Assembly (NCBI GenBank): GCA_904419295.1
Contig: CAJFRA010000008.1
Span: forward strand, 1-64,000
DNA length: 64,000 bases
Direction of reading: 5' to 3'
From: Candidatus Pseudobutyricicoccus lothianensis
GTDB lineage: Bacteria > Bacillota > Clostridia > Oscillospirales > Butyricicoccaceae
In this document: piece after piece, positions 16,046-26,145 of the stretch
Layout of the letters: every line of letters starts with the position of its first letter
Position numbering within the stretch: the first letter of the stretch is position 1
Translations under genes and position numbers: made by a program
Notes under the pieces: model-generated
What the model saw: the letters and a program-made list of their open reading frames with translations, nothing else
Told to the model about the DNA's origin: nothing
Databases searched by the model: none

Positions 16046-17233
16046 TCAAAGGGCCTGTCCGCCCGGCTGGCACAGGATGGTCTCCACCCCGGCCACCGCC
16101 TGTTCCACCAGCGCTGCCACATCCAGCTTGGCCTCTTCTTCCAACACTTTGTCCAGCTTGGGCTTCGTCTGGGGATGCCGCGGCGTGAACACGGTGCAGC
16201 AATCTTCATAGGGCAGGATCGAGGTCTCAAATGTGCCGATGCGGCGGGCAATGGCCACGATCTCCTCTTTGTCCATGCCGATGGCCGGCCGCAGTACGGG
16301 CAGCTGGCACACCGCGTTGGTCACGCCGATGGCCTCCATGGTCTGGCTGGCCACCTGGCCCAGGCTCTCGCCGGTGATCAGCGCGCCGCAGCCCCGCTGC
16401 CGGGCCACCTGTTCTGCAATGCGCATCATGAACCGGCGCATGAGCACGGTGAACAGGTCTTCCTGGCAGTTGCGGCGGATCTGGCCCTGCACTTTGGTAA
16501 AGGGCACCACATGGACCCGGACGGGCCCGCAGTATTCCGCCAGCAGCTCCGCCAGGTGCAGCGTCTTCTGTTTGGCTTCTTGGGATGTATAGGGGTAGCT
16601 GAAAAAGTGGACGGCTTCCAGCTCCAGGCCCCGCTTGGCCATCATGTGGCCGGCCACCGGGCTGTCAATGCCTCCGGAGAGCAGCAGCATGGCCCGGCCG
16701 TTGGTGCCGGTGGGCATGCCGCCGGCGCCATGGACCCGGTCCGCATACACATAGGCGCTCTTATCCCGCACCTCGATGTGCACTTCCGTCTGGGCCCCGT
16801 CCATCTGCACTTTCAACTGGGGATAGGCGGCCAGCAGCGCGCCGCCCACCTCCCGGGCGATCTCCGGCGATTTCAGCGGGAACCGCTTGTCCGAACGCTT
16901 GGCCTGGCAGCGGAAAGTGGCCGTGTGGGCCATGGTGTCTTTCAAATATTCCACCGCCGCCTGCTGGATCTTCGCCATATCTTTTTCGCAGCTGCACGCC
17001 CGGCAGATGGCCACCACGCCGAAGATCTTGCGGCACACCTCCAGCGCCTGGTCCACCGGCGCGCCGTTCAGCGGCTCCACATACAGCGTGGACTGGATGG
17101 CATAGACATTGTATTCCCCCAAGGGCGCCAGCCGGCGGCGGACAATGGCCAGCAGCCGGTCTTCAAACCGGGCCCGGTTCAGCCCCTTGAGCACCAATTC
17201 GCCGCATTTGAGCAGCAATACTTCGTTGTTCAT
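16046..17233 (-). CDS. thiI: tRNA 4-thiouridine sulfurtransferase ThiI
   Basis: The 395-residue protein has ferredoxin-like and THUMP domains (residues about 1-165) followed by a PP-loop ATPase domain with 'LLSGGIDSPVA'. It adenylates U8 of tRNA and inserts sulfur. It lacks the C-terminal rhodanese domain of enterobacterial ThiI, which is usual in Bacillota, where a dedicated cysteine desulfurase supplies sulfur. That gene is immediately upstream (18 bp gap). Confidence 0.95.
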   Translation of the reverse strand: MNNEVLLLKCGELVLKGLNRARFEDRLLAIVRRRLAPLGEYNVYAIQSTLYVEPLNGAPVDQALEVCRKIFGVVAICRACSCEKDMAKIQQAAVEYLKDTMAHTATFRCQAKRSDKRFPLKSPEIAREVGGALLAAYPQLKVQMDGAQTEVHIEVRDKSAYVYADRVHGAGGMPTGTNGRAMLLLSGGIDSPVAGHMMAKRGLELEAVHFFSYPYTSQEAKQKTLHLAELLAEYCGPVRVHVVPFTKVQGQIRRNCQEDLFTVLMRRFMMRIAEQVARQRGCGALITGESLGQVASQTMEAIGVTNAVCQLPVLRPAIGMDKEEIVAIARRIGTFETSILPYEDCCTVFTPRHPQTKPKLDKVLEEEAKLDVAALVEQAVAGVETILCQPGGQAL

Positions 17234-17251
17234 TTTCTTTTGCAGCGGAGG

Positions 17252-18379
17252 TCAATCAAACAGGGCCAGCGCCTGGCGCAGCCCGCTGAGCAATGCCTCC
17301 ACATCCTCCTCTGTATTCTCTGGGCAAAAACTGACCCGCAGCGCCCCATCGATGGCCTGTGCCGGCACTTTCATGCTCTCCAGCACATAGCTGCGCTTGC
17401 CCCGGGTACAAGCCGAACCGCCGGACACATAGACCCCCTGGTCAGAGAGCACCCGCACCAGCACTTCGCTGCGGCCCAAAGCCGGCGAAAGGTTGACGAT
17501 GTGGGGCGCGCTGTGGCGGGGGGAGTTGACCCGCACCGGGCAGGGCAGCTCGTCCAGCCGGCGGAGCAGCAGCTCCTTGAGGGCCGCCATGTGCTCTGCC
17601 TCCTGCTCCCGCCGCCCGGAGCGGATCTGGCTGGCCACGCCAAAGGAGGCGATCTGGGGCATGCCCTCTGTGCCGGAGCGCAGATTGCCTTCCTGGCCGC
17701 CGCCGTAGATCAGGGGCTTCAGGTGCTTGGGCTCTGCGCAATACAGAGCCCCCACCCCTTTGCAGGCGCCGATCTTGTGGCCGCTCACCGATAAAAAGTC
17801 CACATTTGCCAAGGCCAGGGGCAATTTGCAAAAAGCCTGTATCCCATCCACATGCACCAGGCAGTGGGGGGCATACCGGCGGGCTTCTGCCGCCGCCTGC
17901 TCCACCGGCAAAATGGCGCCGGTCTCGCTGTTCACCGCCATCAGGGTCAGCAGCACCGTATCCGGCCGCAGCGCCCCCAAAATGGCCTCCAGCGCCACGG
18001 TCCCATCGGGTTCCGGCGCCACCAGCGTCACTTCATATCCCTCCTGCTCCAACTGACGCAGGGTGTTCAGCGTGGCTTTGTGTTCGATCTGTGTGCTGAC
18101 GATATGGCGGCCAAAGCGCCGGCCACGGCGGACGGCGCTTTGCAAAGCGGTATTGATGCTTTCGGAACCACCGGAGGTGAAGATCACCCGGTCCGGCGGG
18201 CACCCCAAAGCCGCCGCCACCTGGACCCGGGCCTGCTGCAGAGCGGCCCGGGCCCGCTGGCCCAAAGCATATTGGGCCGAAGGGTTGCCAAACTCCTCCG
18301 TCATGCAGGCCAGGGCGGCCTGGGCCGCTTCGGGCAGCACTTTTGTGGTGGCGGCATTATCCAGGTAATGGATCTCCAT
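17252..18379 (-). CDS. Cysteine desulfurase (NifS/IscS-like)
   Basis: The 375-residue PLP enzyme is a class V aminotransferase-fold cysteine desulfurase. It has the N-terminal 'YLDNAATTKVLPEA', the PLP lysine in 'SVSGHKIGACKG', and the active-site Cys loop 'GSACTRGKRSYV'. It is followed directly by thiI, so it most likely serves as the sulfur donor for tRNA thiolation (NifZ-like partner). That role is inferred from context. The start is ATG 18379, one base after the glnS stop, with AAGGGGAAG upstream. Confidence 0.93.
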   Translation of the reverse strand: MEIHYLDNAATTKVLPEAAQAALACMTEEFGNPSAQYALGQRARAALQQARVQVAAALGCPPDRVIFTSGGSESINTALQSAVRRGRRFGRHIVSTQIEHKATLNTLRQLEQEGYEVTLVAPEPDGTVALEAILGALRPDTVLLTLMAVNSETGAILPVEQAAAEARRYAPHCLVHVDGIQAFCKLPLALANVDFLSVSGHKIGACKGVGALYCAEPKHLKPLIYGGGQEGNLRSGTEGMPQIASFGVASQIRSGRREQEAEHMAALKELLLRRLDELPCPVRVNSPRHSAPHIVNLSPALGRSEVLVRVLSDQGVYVSGGSACTRGKRSYVLESMKVPAQAIDGALRVSFCPENTEEDVEALLSGLRQALALFD

Positions 18380-18380
18380 G

Positions 18381-20048
<1,668 letters not shown>

Positions 20049-20135
20049 TGTGTCCATCCTTTCCGAAGGGTTCCAAAGCCTCTTCGTTCCAGTATTGATC
20101 CAGCCCCTCCGCCCTTGGGCGGGTGGCGGCATTGC

Positions 20136-21794
20136 TCAGTCTTGCAGCGCTTTTTTCATTTGCTCCATCCGTTCCAGGCAGCGCTCTTTGCCCAGCAGCT
20201 GCATGATGGCGCACAGATCCGGTGAATTCTTCCGCCCGGTGATGGCCACCCGGATCACGGTGCTCACATCGCCCACATGGCCTTTGAAGGCGCCGGGGTC
20301 CGCTTTGTAGGCCTTCACATCCGGCGAAAAGCCCAGGGGCTCGCAGATGGATTTGACCCGGGCGAACCAGGCGTCTTTGTCCTCGCTCTCGTCATAGACC
20401 TGGGCATACCGCTCCAGGATGGCCGCCATGTCCTCCCGGCTCACATTGTCCGGCATCTCATAGCCGGGCTGCCGCAGCTCGTCGTAAAAATAGCTGACGA
20501 AATCGTGGACATCCGTCCATTTGCGGATGTCTTTGCGGGGCTTTTTGCCGCCCCGGTCAATGGAGAAAATGGCGGTGGCATAGTCCGGGTCCCGCGCTAT
20601 GGCCTGCTCCAGGGCATCGTCCCGCCCCTTGGCCCATTCCAGCACGTCGGCGGTGATCTTTTCCGCCGGGAACTGGGCGATGACACCGGCGGAAACGTCT
20701 GCCAGCTTGACCAGGTCAAACAGGGCCCCCGATTGGCTCATCTTGTTCAGCTGCAATTTGTATTCGTGGAAATCCGCCGTCTTGTTCTGGCGGCGCCAAT
20801 CTTCAAAGGGGGAATTGGCCAGGTTCAGCAGATACTCCAGCACGGCCTCCTTGGGGTAACCCTCGTCCACAAAATAGGAAACGGCGGCCTCTGGGTCTTT
20901 CCGCTTGCTCAGTTTGCGCTTGGCGCCGCCGTCCTCCTTCATCACCGGGGAGACGTGGGCATATTTGGGCGGCTTGAGCCCCAGCACATAGAACAGCTGC
21001 AAGTGCACCGGCACCGAAGAGACCCATTCGTCGCTGCGGATCACATGGGTGGTGCCCATCAGGGTGTCATCCACCGCATGGGCAAAGTGATAGGTGGGGA
21101 TGCCGTCTGTCTTCAGCAGCACGATGTCGATGACGTTCTCATCCATCTCGATCTCGCCGCGGATCACGTCTTTGTATTTGATCCGGCCGCCGATCTTGCC
21201 CGGCGAACGCAGCCGCACCACATAAGGCAGCCCCTGCCGGATCTTCTCTTCGATCTGCTCGTATGTCAGCTCCCGGCAGCGGGCGTAGCTGGTGTGGTAG
21301 CCGGGCAGGGCCTTTTCCGCCTCTTGCTGCCGGCGGATGTCCGCCAGCTCCTCTTCGGTGCAGAAACAGGGATAGGCCAGACCCTTTTGCACCAAGCTCT
21401 TACAAAAAGCCTGGTAGATCTCGGCCCGGTGGCTCTGCTGGTAGGGGCCGTAATCGCCCGCTTCCTCCGTTTCGTTCAGCATGCCTTCGTCGAATTCGAT
21501 GCCAAAGGAGCGCAGGCCCTCCACGATCTGGGTGATGCCGTTTTCCACTTCCCGCTTCTTGTCCGTATCTTCAATGCGCAGGATGATCCGGCCGCCGGTC
21601 TGGTGGGCCGCCCGCTCGTTGACCAGGGCGGTGAACAAGCCGCCGATGTGCAAAAAGCCGGTGGGGCTGGGGGCGAACCGGGTCACCATGGCCCCTTGGG
21701 GCAGCTGCCGCCGGGGGTAGATGGTGGTCATGTATTCTTCTGGTGTCTTGGTGATATGGGGGAACAGCAGTTCCGCCAATTTGTTGTGATCCAT
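20136..21794 (-). CDS. gltX: Glutamyl-tRNA synthetase
   Basis: The 552-residue class I synthetase has HIGH as 'PTGFLHIGG' (residues 44-52) and KMSKS as 'KLSKR' (294-298). It is longer than the common 470-490 residue GltX. About 36 residues precede the usual N-terminus and there are insertions in the C-terminal half. Longer GltX proteins of this type are known in Clostridia. A strong promoter (21861-21889) precedes it, making it the likely first gene of the gltX-glnS-desulfurase-thiI run. Confidence 0.93.
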   Translation of the reverse strand: MDHNKLAELLFPHITKTPEEYMTTIYPRRQLPQGAMVTRFAPSPTGFLHIGGLFTALVNERAAHQTGGRIILRIEDTDKKREVENGITQIVEGLRSFGIEFDEGMLNETEEAGDYGPYQQSHRAEIYQAFCKSLVQKGLAYPCFCTEEELADIRRQQEAEKALPGYHTSYARCRELTYEQIEEKIRQGLPYVVRLRSPGKIGGRIKYKDVIRGEIEMDENVIDIVLLKTDGIPTYHFAHAVDDTLMGTTHVIRSDEWVSSVPVHLQLFYVLGLKPPKYAHVSPVMKEDGGAKRKLSKRKDPEAAVSYFVDEGYPKEAVLEYLLNLANSPFEDWRRQNKTADFHEYKLQLNKMSQSGALFDLVKLADVSAGVIAQFPAEKITADVLEWAKGRDDALEQAIARDPDYATAIFSIDRGGKKPRKDIRKWTDVHDFVSYFYDELRQPGYEMPDNVSREDMAAILERYAQVYDESEDKDAWFARVKSICEPLGFSPDVKAYKADPGAFKGHVGDVSTVIRVAITGRKNSPDLCAIMQLLGKERCLERMEQMKKALQD

Positions 21795-21860
21795 CGCACA
21801 TTCACTCCAACTCGTCTATATGGCCGCCCGGCCCGGGGCCTGGGCACAATTTGATATTCT

Positions 21861-21889
21861 ATTATATCCTTTTTGCCTGTGCATTTCAA
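21861..21889 (-). promoter_or_regulatory. gltX promoter
   Basis: On the minus strand TTGAAA (21889-21884), a 17-nt spacer and TATAAT (21866-21861) lie about 65 bp upstream of the gltX start codon. Confidence 0.8.
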
Positions 21890-21941
21890 CAAGCAGCGCA
21901 CAATTCTTCCCCCTTGCGGGCCGGCCTGCCAAAAACCGCCC

Positions 21942-21970
21942 TTGCCTCGGGCCTTTTCATGGGGTAAGAT
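21942..21970 (+). promoter_or_regulatory. azlCD promoter
   Basis: TTGCCT (21942-21947), a 17-nt spacer and TAAGAT (21965-21970) lie 32 bp ahead of the azlC ATG, back to back with the gltX promoter. Confidence 0.65.
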
Positions 21971-22002
21971 AGAACCACTGCTTTTCACAGGAGATGTTCG
22001 CT

Positions 22003-22728
22003 ATGCCAAACGACCGCACCCGGGCCGCCGCCTTCCGCGCGGCCTTCCCCTACACCCTGCCCATCTGTGCCGGGTTCACTTTTTTGGGCCTGGCCTATGG
22101 GCTCATGATGCGCAGCCAGGGCTTTGCCTTCTGGTGGCCCATCCTGATGAGCATGACCATTTTTGCCGGTTCCATGGAGTTCATCGTGGCGGACCTGCTG
22201 CTTTCCGCTTTTCAGCCCCTCAGCGCTTTTTTGCTGGCGCTGATGGTCAACGCCCGCCATTTGTTCTACGCCATCGCCATGCTGGACCAGTACCGGGGCA
22301 CTGGCTGGAAGAAATTTTTCCTGATCTTCGGCATGTGTGACGAGAGCTTTTCCATCCACTGTACCGCCACGCCGCCGGAAGGGGTGGACCGCTCCTGGTT
22401 CCTGTTTTTCATCACGCTGCTCAATTACGCCTACTGGGTGGGCGGCGCCACCCTGGGCAGCCTGGCGGGCTCCCTGGTCACCTTTGACACCACCGGGCTG
22501 GATTTCGTCATGCCCGCCCTGTTCCTGGTGATCTTCCTCAACCAATGGATGAGCGAAAAGCGGCACCTGCCCACGCTGGTCGGTTTGGGCGCCAGCCTGG
22601 CCTGCCGCCTGCTCTTCGGCGCCGACCGGTTCATCCTGCCCGCTATGGCCGCCATTCTGGCGCTGCTCACTGTGGCGCGGCCCCGCCTGGAAGCCGCTGA
22701 GACAAAGGAGGACTCCCTATGCAAATGA
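22003..22728 (+). CDS. azlC: AzlC-family branched-chain amino acid exporter, large subunit
   Basis: The 241-residue membrane protein has about seven to eight helices. The family opening is 'AFRAAFPYTLPICAGFTFLGLAYG', with 'FAGSMEFIVADLL' and 'NARHLFYAIAML' following. AzlC with its small partner AzlD exports branched-chain amino acids or analogues. The start is ATG 22003, with AGGAG 9 bases upstream. An ATG at 21994 overlaps that site and is rejected. The 3' end overlaps azlD by 10 bp. Confidence 0.92.
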   Translation: MPNDRTRAAAFRAAFPYTLPICAGFTFLGLAYGLMMRSQGFAFWWPILMSMTIFAGSMEFIVADLLLSAFQPLSAFLLALMVNARHLFYAIAMLDQYRGTGWKKFFLIFGMCDESFSIHCTATPPEGVDRSWFLFFITLLNYAYWVGGATLGSLAGSLVTFDTTGLDFVMPALFLVIFLNQWMSEKRHLPTLVGLGASLACRLLFGADRFILPAMAAILALLTVARPRLEAAETKEDSLCK

Positions 22729-23057
22729 CACTTTGGCAGGGCCTCGTGACCATTGCCGCTGCGGCGGCCGGCACGATGCTGACCCGCTTTCTCCCCTTTT
22801 TGCTCTTTCCCGACGGCAAACCCCTGCCTTCTTTCATCCGGTATTTGGGCGCGGTGCTGCCCGGCGCAGTCATTGCCATGCTGCTGGTCTATTGCTTCCA
22901 GTCGGTGGATGTGGCGGCCTATCCCCATGGCCTGCCCTCTCTGCTGGCGGCCTTGGCCGTGGTGGCTCTCCACCGGTGGAAACGCAACATGCTGCTCTCC
23001 ATCGCTGGCGGCACGCTCTGCTACATGGTGCTCATCCAGTGGGTCTTTGCCGGCTGA
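22719..23057 (+). CDS. azlD: AzlD-family small membrane partner
   Basis: The 112-residue protein has about four helices. The AzlD pattern 'GTMLTRFLPFLLF' is present, with conserved 'LGAVLPGAVIAMLLVYC'. It forms the two-component exporter with AzlC. The ribosome binding site AAAGGAGG lies within the end of azlC, so translation is coupled. A strong plus-strand terminator follows. Confidence 0.92.
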   Translation: MQMTLWQGLVTIAAAAAGTMLTRFLPFLLFPDGKPLPSFIRYLGAVLPGAVIAMLLVYCFQSVDVAAYPHGLPSLLAALAVVALHRWKRNMLLSIAGGTLCYMVLIQWVFAG

Positions 23058-23098
23058 CGCCTTTGGGGCCGCGGCGGAAAACCAACACAGAAAACAAC

Positions 23099-23140
23099 AA
23101 CACCCCCACCGGCCGGCACGGCCCGGAATGGGGGTGTTTT
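23099..23140 (+). terminator. azlCD terminator
   Basis: AACACCCCCA and TGGGGGTGTT arms (10 bp) enclose a GC-rich 20-nt loop and end in TTTTCTTCT. Confidence 0.8.
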
Positions 23141-23157
23141 CTTCTCTCGGATCGAAA

Positions 23158-23745
23158 TCAGGCCCGGCTGCTCTGCAGCTTGTCAAAGACGCCTGCACTG
23201 GCCAGCGGCCGCCGCAGGGCCAGGGTGAGCAGCACGGAGCAGACCGCCGCGATCACCGCATTGAACAGCGAAACGCTGCATTTGGTGATGACCACCGGCC
23301 AGACCGCCTGCCACACGGCGCCCATGATGAACCGCTGCACGATGATGGTCTTGCAGCCGTACAGCACCACGTAGGTGGCTGCGCCGCAGACGGCCGCCAA
23401 GATGTTCCGGCCCTTCTGCTTGCCCTGGGCCCCGCCGCTGTGGGCGATGACGCCTGCCACAAAGGCCATGGCGAACTTCATCAGGAACGTCACCCAGAAT
23501 TCCGGCGCATAGGTCGGGTCTGTCAGGTCGTAAATGGCGGAACCGATGCCCGCCGCAAAGCCCCCGGTCACCGGCCCGAACAAAAGGGCGGTCAAAATGC
23601 ACATCACGTTGCCAAAGTGGATCATCACTTTGTTGCTCAGCGGCACCGGGATGTCGATGTGGATGAAAGTACAAGCAAATACCATGGCGCTCATCAGCCC
23701 GATGACAGCCAAACGGTACACGGTGAAAAACTTTTTCTTCTCCAT
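23158..23745 (-). CDS. ECF transporter S component
   Basis: The 195-residue protein has about six transmembrane helices. The pattern 'LAVIGLMSAMVFACTFI', 'VMIHFGNVMCILTALLFGPVTGGFAAGIGSAI' and 'VTFLMKFAMAFVAGVIAH' belongs to substrate-binding S components of energy-coupling factor vitamin importers. The vitamin cannot be told. No riboswitch is visible upstream, and the shared EcfAAT module is not in the window. AGGAGG sits 9 bases upstream of the ATG. Confidence 0.85.
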   Translation of the reverse strand: MEKKKFFTVYRLAVIGLMSAMVFACTFIHIDIPVPLSNKVMIHFGNVMCILTALLFGPVTGGFAAGIGSAIYDLTDPTYAPEFWVTFLMKFAMAFVAGVIAHSGGAQGKQKGRNILAAVCGAATYVVLYGCKTIIVQRFIMGAVWQAVWPVVITKCSVSLFNAVIAAVCSVLLTLALRRPLASAGVFDKLQSSRA

Positions 23746-23763
23746 AGAAGGATCCCTCCTCCC

Positions 23764-23787
23764 GCCCTCGGGCGGTTTTTGTTTTAC
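23764..23787 (+). other. Terminator-shaped hairpin antisense to a leader
   Basis: On the plus strand CCGCCC-TC-GGGCGG is followed by TTTTTGTTTT, a textbook intrinsic terminator. However, no plus-strand gene reads into it. It lies in the leader of the minus-strand ECF gene, just ahead of its ribosome binding site, where the same hairpin would form in the mRNA. Confidence 0.5.
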
Positions 23788-23795
23788 CGTGTGCT

Positions 23796-23822
23796 ATTGT
23801 ACTCTTTTTTGATTCTGTTCAA
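23796..23822 (-). promoter_or_regulatory. Possible promoter of ECF gene
   Basis: On the minus strand TTGAAC (23822-23817), a 15-nt spacer (or TTTGAA with 16 nt) and TACAAT (23801-23796) lie about 50 bp upstream of the start codon. The spacer is short, so confidence is moderate. Confidence 0.45.
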
Positions 23823-23831
23823 ATAGCCAAT

Positions 23832-25193
23832 TTATAATTTTTTAATGGGTCCAGATCCGCTCTGCTCCAACCGCCGGCGGGCCAGGTCCAGCAGGATCTC
23901 CCTCTGGTTTTGCTCCGGCTGGCGCATCACCTGCCTCAGCAGTTCATCCAGCAGCTGGCCGATCCGGGGACCCGCAGCGCCCAGCCCTTTCAGATCCTGG
24001 CCGTTCACCGCCAGCTGTTCCCTTGTGAAACAGTCCCCCCGCTGCAAGATCCGCTCCATCCGCCCGCGCAATTCTTGGGCGAACCGGGTATCGGTCCAAG
24101 GGGATTTCGACAGGCTGTCCGCCTGCTGCAGATCCAGAAGCCGGCCCATTTGCCGGGGGCCTAGACGGTTCAGCCACAGCCGCACCGCCTCATCCTGCTG
24201 GGGGATGTTCTCATCGTGCCACCGCACCAGTTCGCACACTGCCTCCCGCACCTGGTTGCTGTAGCGCATGTGGCGCATGATCTGGGCCGTCATGGCGCCG
24301 CTCACCACGCCGTGGCCCTTAAAATGCCCGGTGCCCCGGCGGCCCATGAAAAAACAGGCCGGTTTGCCGATGTCGTGGAACAGGGCGGCCAGCTTGGTGA
24401 TCGGGTCGGGCGGCACTTGGTCCAGCACATGGAGCGTGTGCTCCCACACATCGTAAATGTGGTAGGGGGTATGCTGGTCAAAGCCGAACAAAGGCTCCAG
24501 CTCAGGCACCACTTGGGCGGCCAGCTCCGGGAAAGCCCGCAGCACGCCGGGCCCCTGGGGGCCGCAGGCCCATTTGGTGAATTCCTCTGTGATCCGCTCT
24601 TGGGAGATCTGGGACAACAGGCCTTTTTGCTCCCGCAGGGCGGCCGCCGTCTCCGCTTCGATGGAAAAGCCCAGCACAGCGGCAAACCGGAGGGCCCGCA
24701 GTATGCGCAAAGCGTCTTCCTGGAACCGCTCTTCCGGCCGGCCCACGGTGCGGATCTGCCTGCGCGCCAGATCCTGCTGGCCGCCAAAAGGATCGATGAG
24801 CTTGCCTTCCCCGTAGGCCATGGCATTGATGGTAAAATCACGGCGGGCCAGATCCTCTTCGATGGTGGCCGCCGCCTGCACCTCCACCGGCCGGCGGCCA
24901 TCCCGATAGCGTCCGTCCCGCCGCAGGGCAGTGATCTCCAGGGCCATGCCGCCGGTGTGCACCGTCACCGTGCCGTAGCGCAGGCCTGTCTCCACCACGC
25001 GGCACTGGGCAAACAGGGTGCTCACCTGCTGGGGCGGGGCCGTGCTGGCCAAGTCATAATCCTGGGGCTGCCGCCCCAGCAGCAGATCCCGCAGGGCGCC
25101 GCCCACCACATAGGCCCGGTAGCCCGCTTGTTCCAGCCGCGCCATGGCCTGCCGCACCGGTCCGGGCAGCCGCCCGTCCAGCGGACCGGTCAT
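23832..25193 (-). CDS. cca: CCA tRNA nucleotidyltransferase with HD domain
   Basis: The 453-residue class II polymerase-beta-type enzyme adds or repairs the tRNA 3' CCA. Visible are 'YVVGGALRDLLLG' with 'QDYDLAST' (catalytic DxD), 'RRDFTINAMAYG', the 'EERFQEDALRILRALRFAAVLGF' block and an HD-domain pattern 'YDVWEHTLHVL' with 'LFHDIGKP'. The start codon overlaps the radical SAM gene's stop (ATGA), so the two are coupled. Confidence 0.93.
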   Translation of the reverse strand: MTGPLDGRLPGPVRQAMARLEQAGYRAYVVGGALRDLLLGRQPQDYDLASTAPPQQVSTLFAQCRVVETGLRYGTVTVHTGGMALEITALRRDGRYRDGRRPVEVQAAATIEEDLARRDFTINAMAYGEGKLIDPFGGQQDLARRQIRTVGRPEERFQEDALRILRALRFAAVLGFSIEAETAAALREQKGLLSQISQERITEEFTKWACGPQGPGVLRAFPELAAQVVPELEPLFGFDQHTPYHIYDVWEHTLHVLDQVPPDPITKLAALFHDIGKPACFFMGRRGTGHFKGHGVVSGAMTAQIMRHMRYSNQVREAVCELVRWHDENIPQQDEAVRLWLNRLGPRQMGRLLDLQQADSLSKSPWTDTRFAQELRGRMERILQRGDCFTREQLAVNGQDLKGLGAAGPRIGQLLDELLRQVMRQPEQNQREILLDLARRRLEQSGSGPIKKL

Positions 25194-26077
25194 CCTATCT
25201 CCTCCAGGCCGGTCAAGTCAAAATCCGGCACAAAGGCCTGGCTGGCCGACGGGCTGTCCTGAAAATACCCGTTGGTGAACCCGGCTTCCAGCAGCCGCTG
25301 GCAAGCCCGGCTGTATTCCCCCGGGGTCAGTGTCCGGTGGATCTCTGGATAGTCCTGGGCCCGGCCCGCCGGGAAGTATTGGCACATCAAGCTGATGATC
25401 GTCTGTTGGGGCACATGTTCCCGCAGCCAATCGATGAGCAAATACGTCTGCCGGATGTTGCCCGGTAGCACCAGGTGGCGCAGGATGACGCCCCGCTCCA
25501 TCAACCCCTGATCGTCAAACTGGTTTTCCCCCTTGCGCTCTAACATAAAGAGGACCGCCTGGCTGGCCGCCTGGAAGTAATCCACCGCACCGCTGTATTT
25601 TTGGCTGATCTCCGGGCTGACATATTTCAGATCGGGCAGGTAGATATCGATGTATGGATCGATGCGCTCCAGCGTCTCCACCCGCTCGTAGCCGCTGGTG
25701 TTGTACACCACCGGGATCTGGGGGCGGTAGATGTTCATGGCTTCTATGATCTGCTCTATATAGGGCGTAGGGCTCACCAGGTTGATGTTGTGGGCCCCCT
25801 GCTCTTCCAGCCGGCGAAACACCCCGGCCAGCTGCCGGGGCGTGATGGCTTTGCCGAATAGGTCGTGGGAGATGCTGTAATTTTGGCAGAACACACAGCC
25901 CAGCGGGCAGCCGGAAAAAAAGATGGCGCCGCTGCCCCGGCTGCCGCTCAGGCAGGGCTCTTCCCACAGATGCAGCGCTGCCCGGGCGCAGCGCATCTGA
26001 TCGTCTGCACCGCACCGGCCCTTCTGCCCTTTTTGCCGCTCTGCCCCGCACTGGCGGGGGCACAAAGTACATCCCAT
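25190..26077 (-). CDS. Radical SAM protein, PflA/PflX-like (COG1313 type)
   Basis: The 295-residue protein has a CxxxCxxC radical-SAM cluster motif in 'SGCPLGCVFCQNYSIS' (about residue 60). An N-terminal Cys-rich leader ('CTLCPRQC...KGRCG') is typical of the uncharacterised COG1313 family related to pyruvate formate-lyase activases. The target is unknown. The start is ATG 26077, with GGAGGG upstream. It has its own promoter at 26102 and overlaps cca by 4 bp. Confidence 0.88.
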   Translation of the reverse strand: MGCTLCPRQCGAERQKGQKGRCGADDQMRCARAALHLWEEPCLSGSRGSGAIFFSGCPLGCVFCQNYSISHDLFGKAITPRQLAGVFRRLEEQGAHNINLVSPTPYIEQIIEAMNIYRPQIPVVYNTSGYERVETLERIDPYIDIYLPDLKYVSPEISQKYSGAVDYFQAASQAVLFMLERKGENQFDDQGLMERGVILRHLVLPGNIRQTYLLIDWLREHVPQQTIISLMCQYFPAGRAQDYPEIHRTLTPGEYSRACQRLLEAGFTNGYFQDSPSASQAFVPDFDLTGLEEIG

Positions 26078-26101
26078 CCAAATCCCTCCGTTCCTGTGGG
26101 C

Positions 26102-26110
26102 ATTATAGCA
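26102..26110 (-). promoter_or_regulatory. Extended -10 promoter of radical SAM gene
   Basis: On the minus strand TGCTATAAT (26110-26102) is a full extended -10 element 25 bp upstream of the start codon. The -35 region is weak. Confidence 0.6.
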
Positions 26111-26145
26111 GATTTGCCAGCCGATGAAAAGCGGTGTTCCCCGGT

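Noticed and set aside
16175..17794. 539-codon plus-strand frame opposite thiI and the cysteine desulfurase
   Set aside because: It crosses two real genes and their gap on the opposite strand and has no motif or ribosome binding site.
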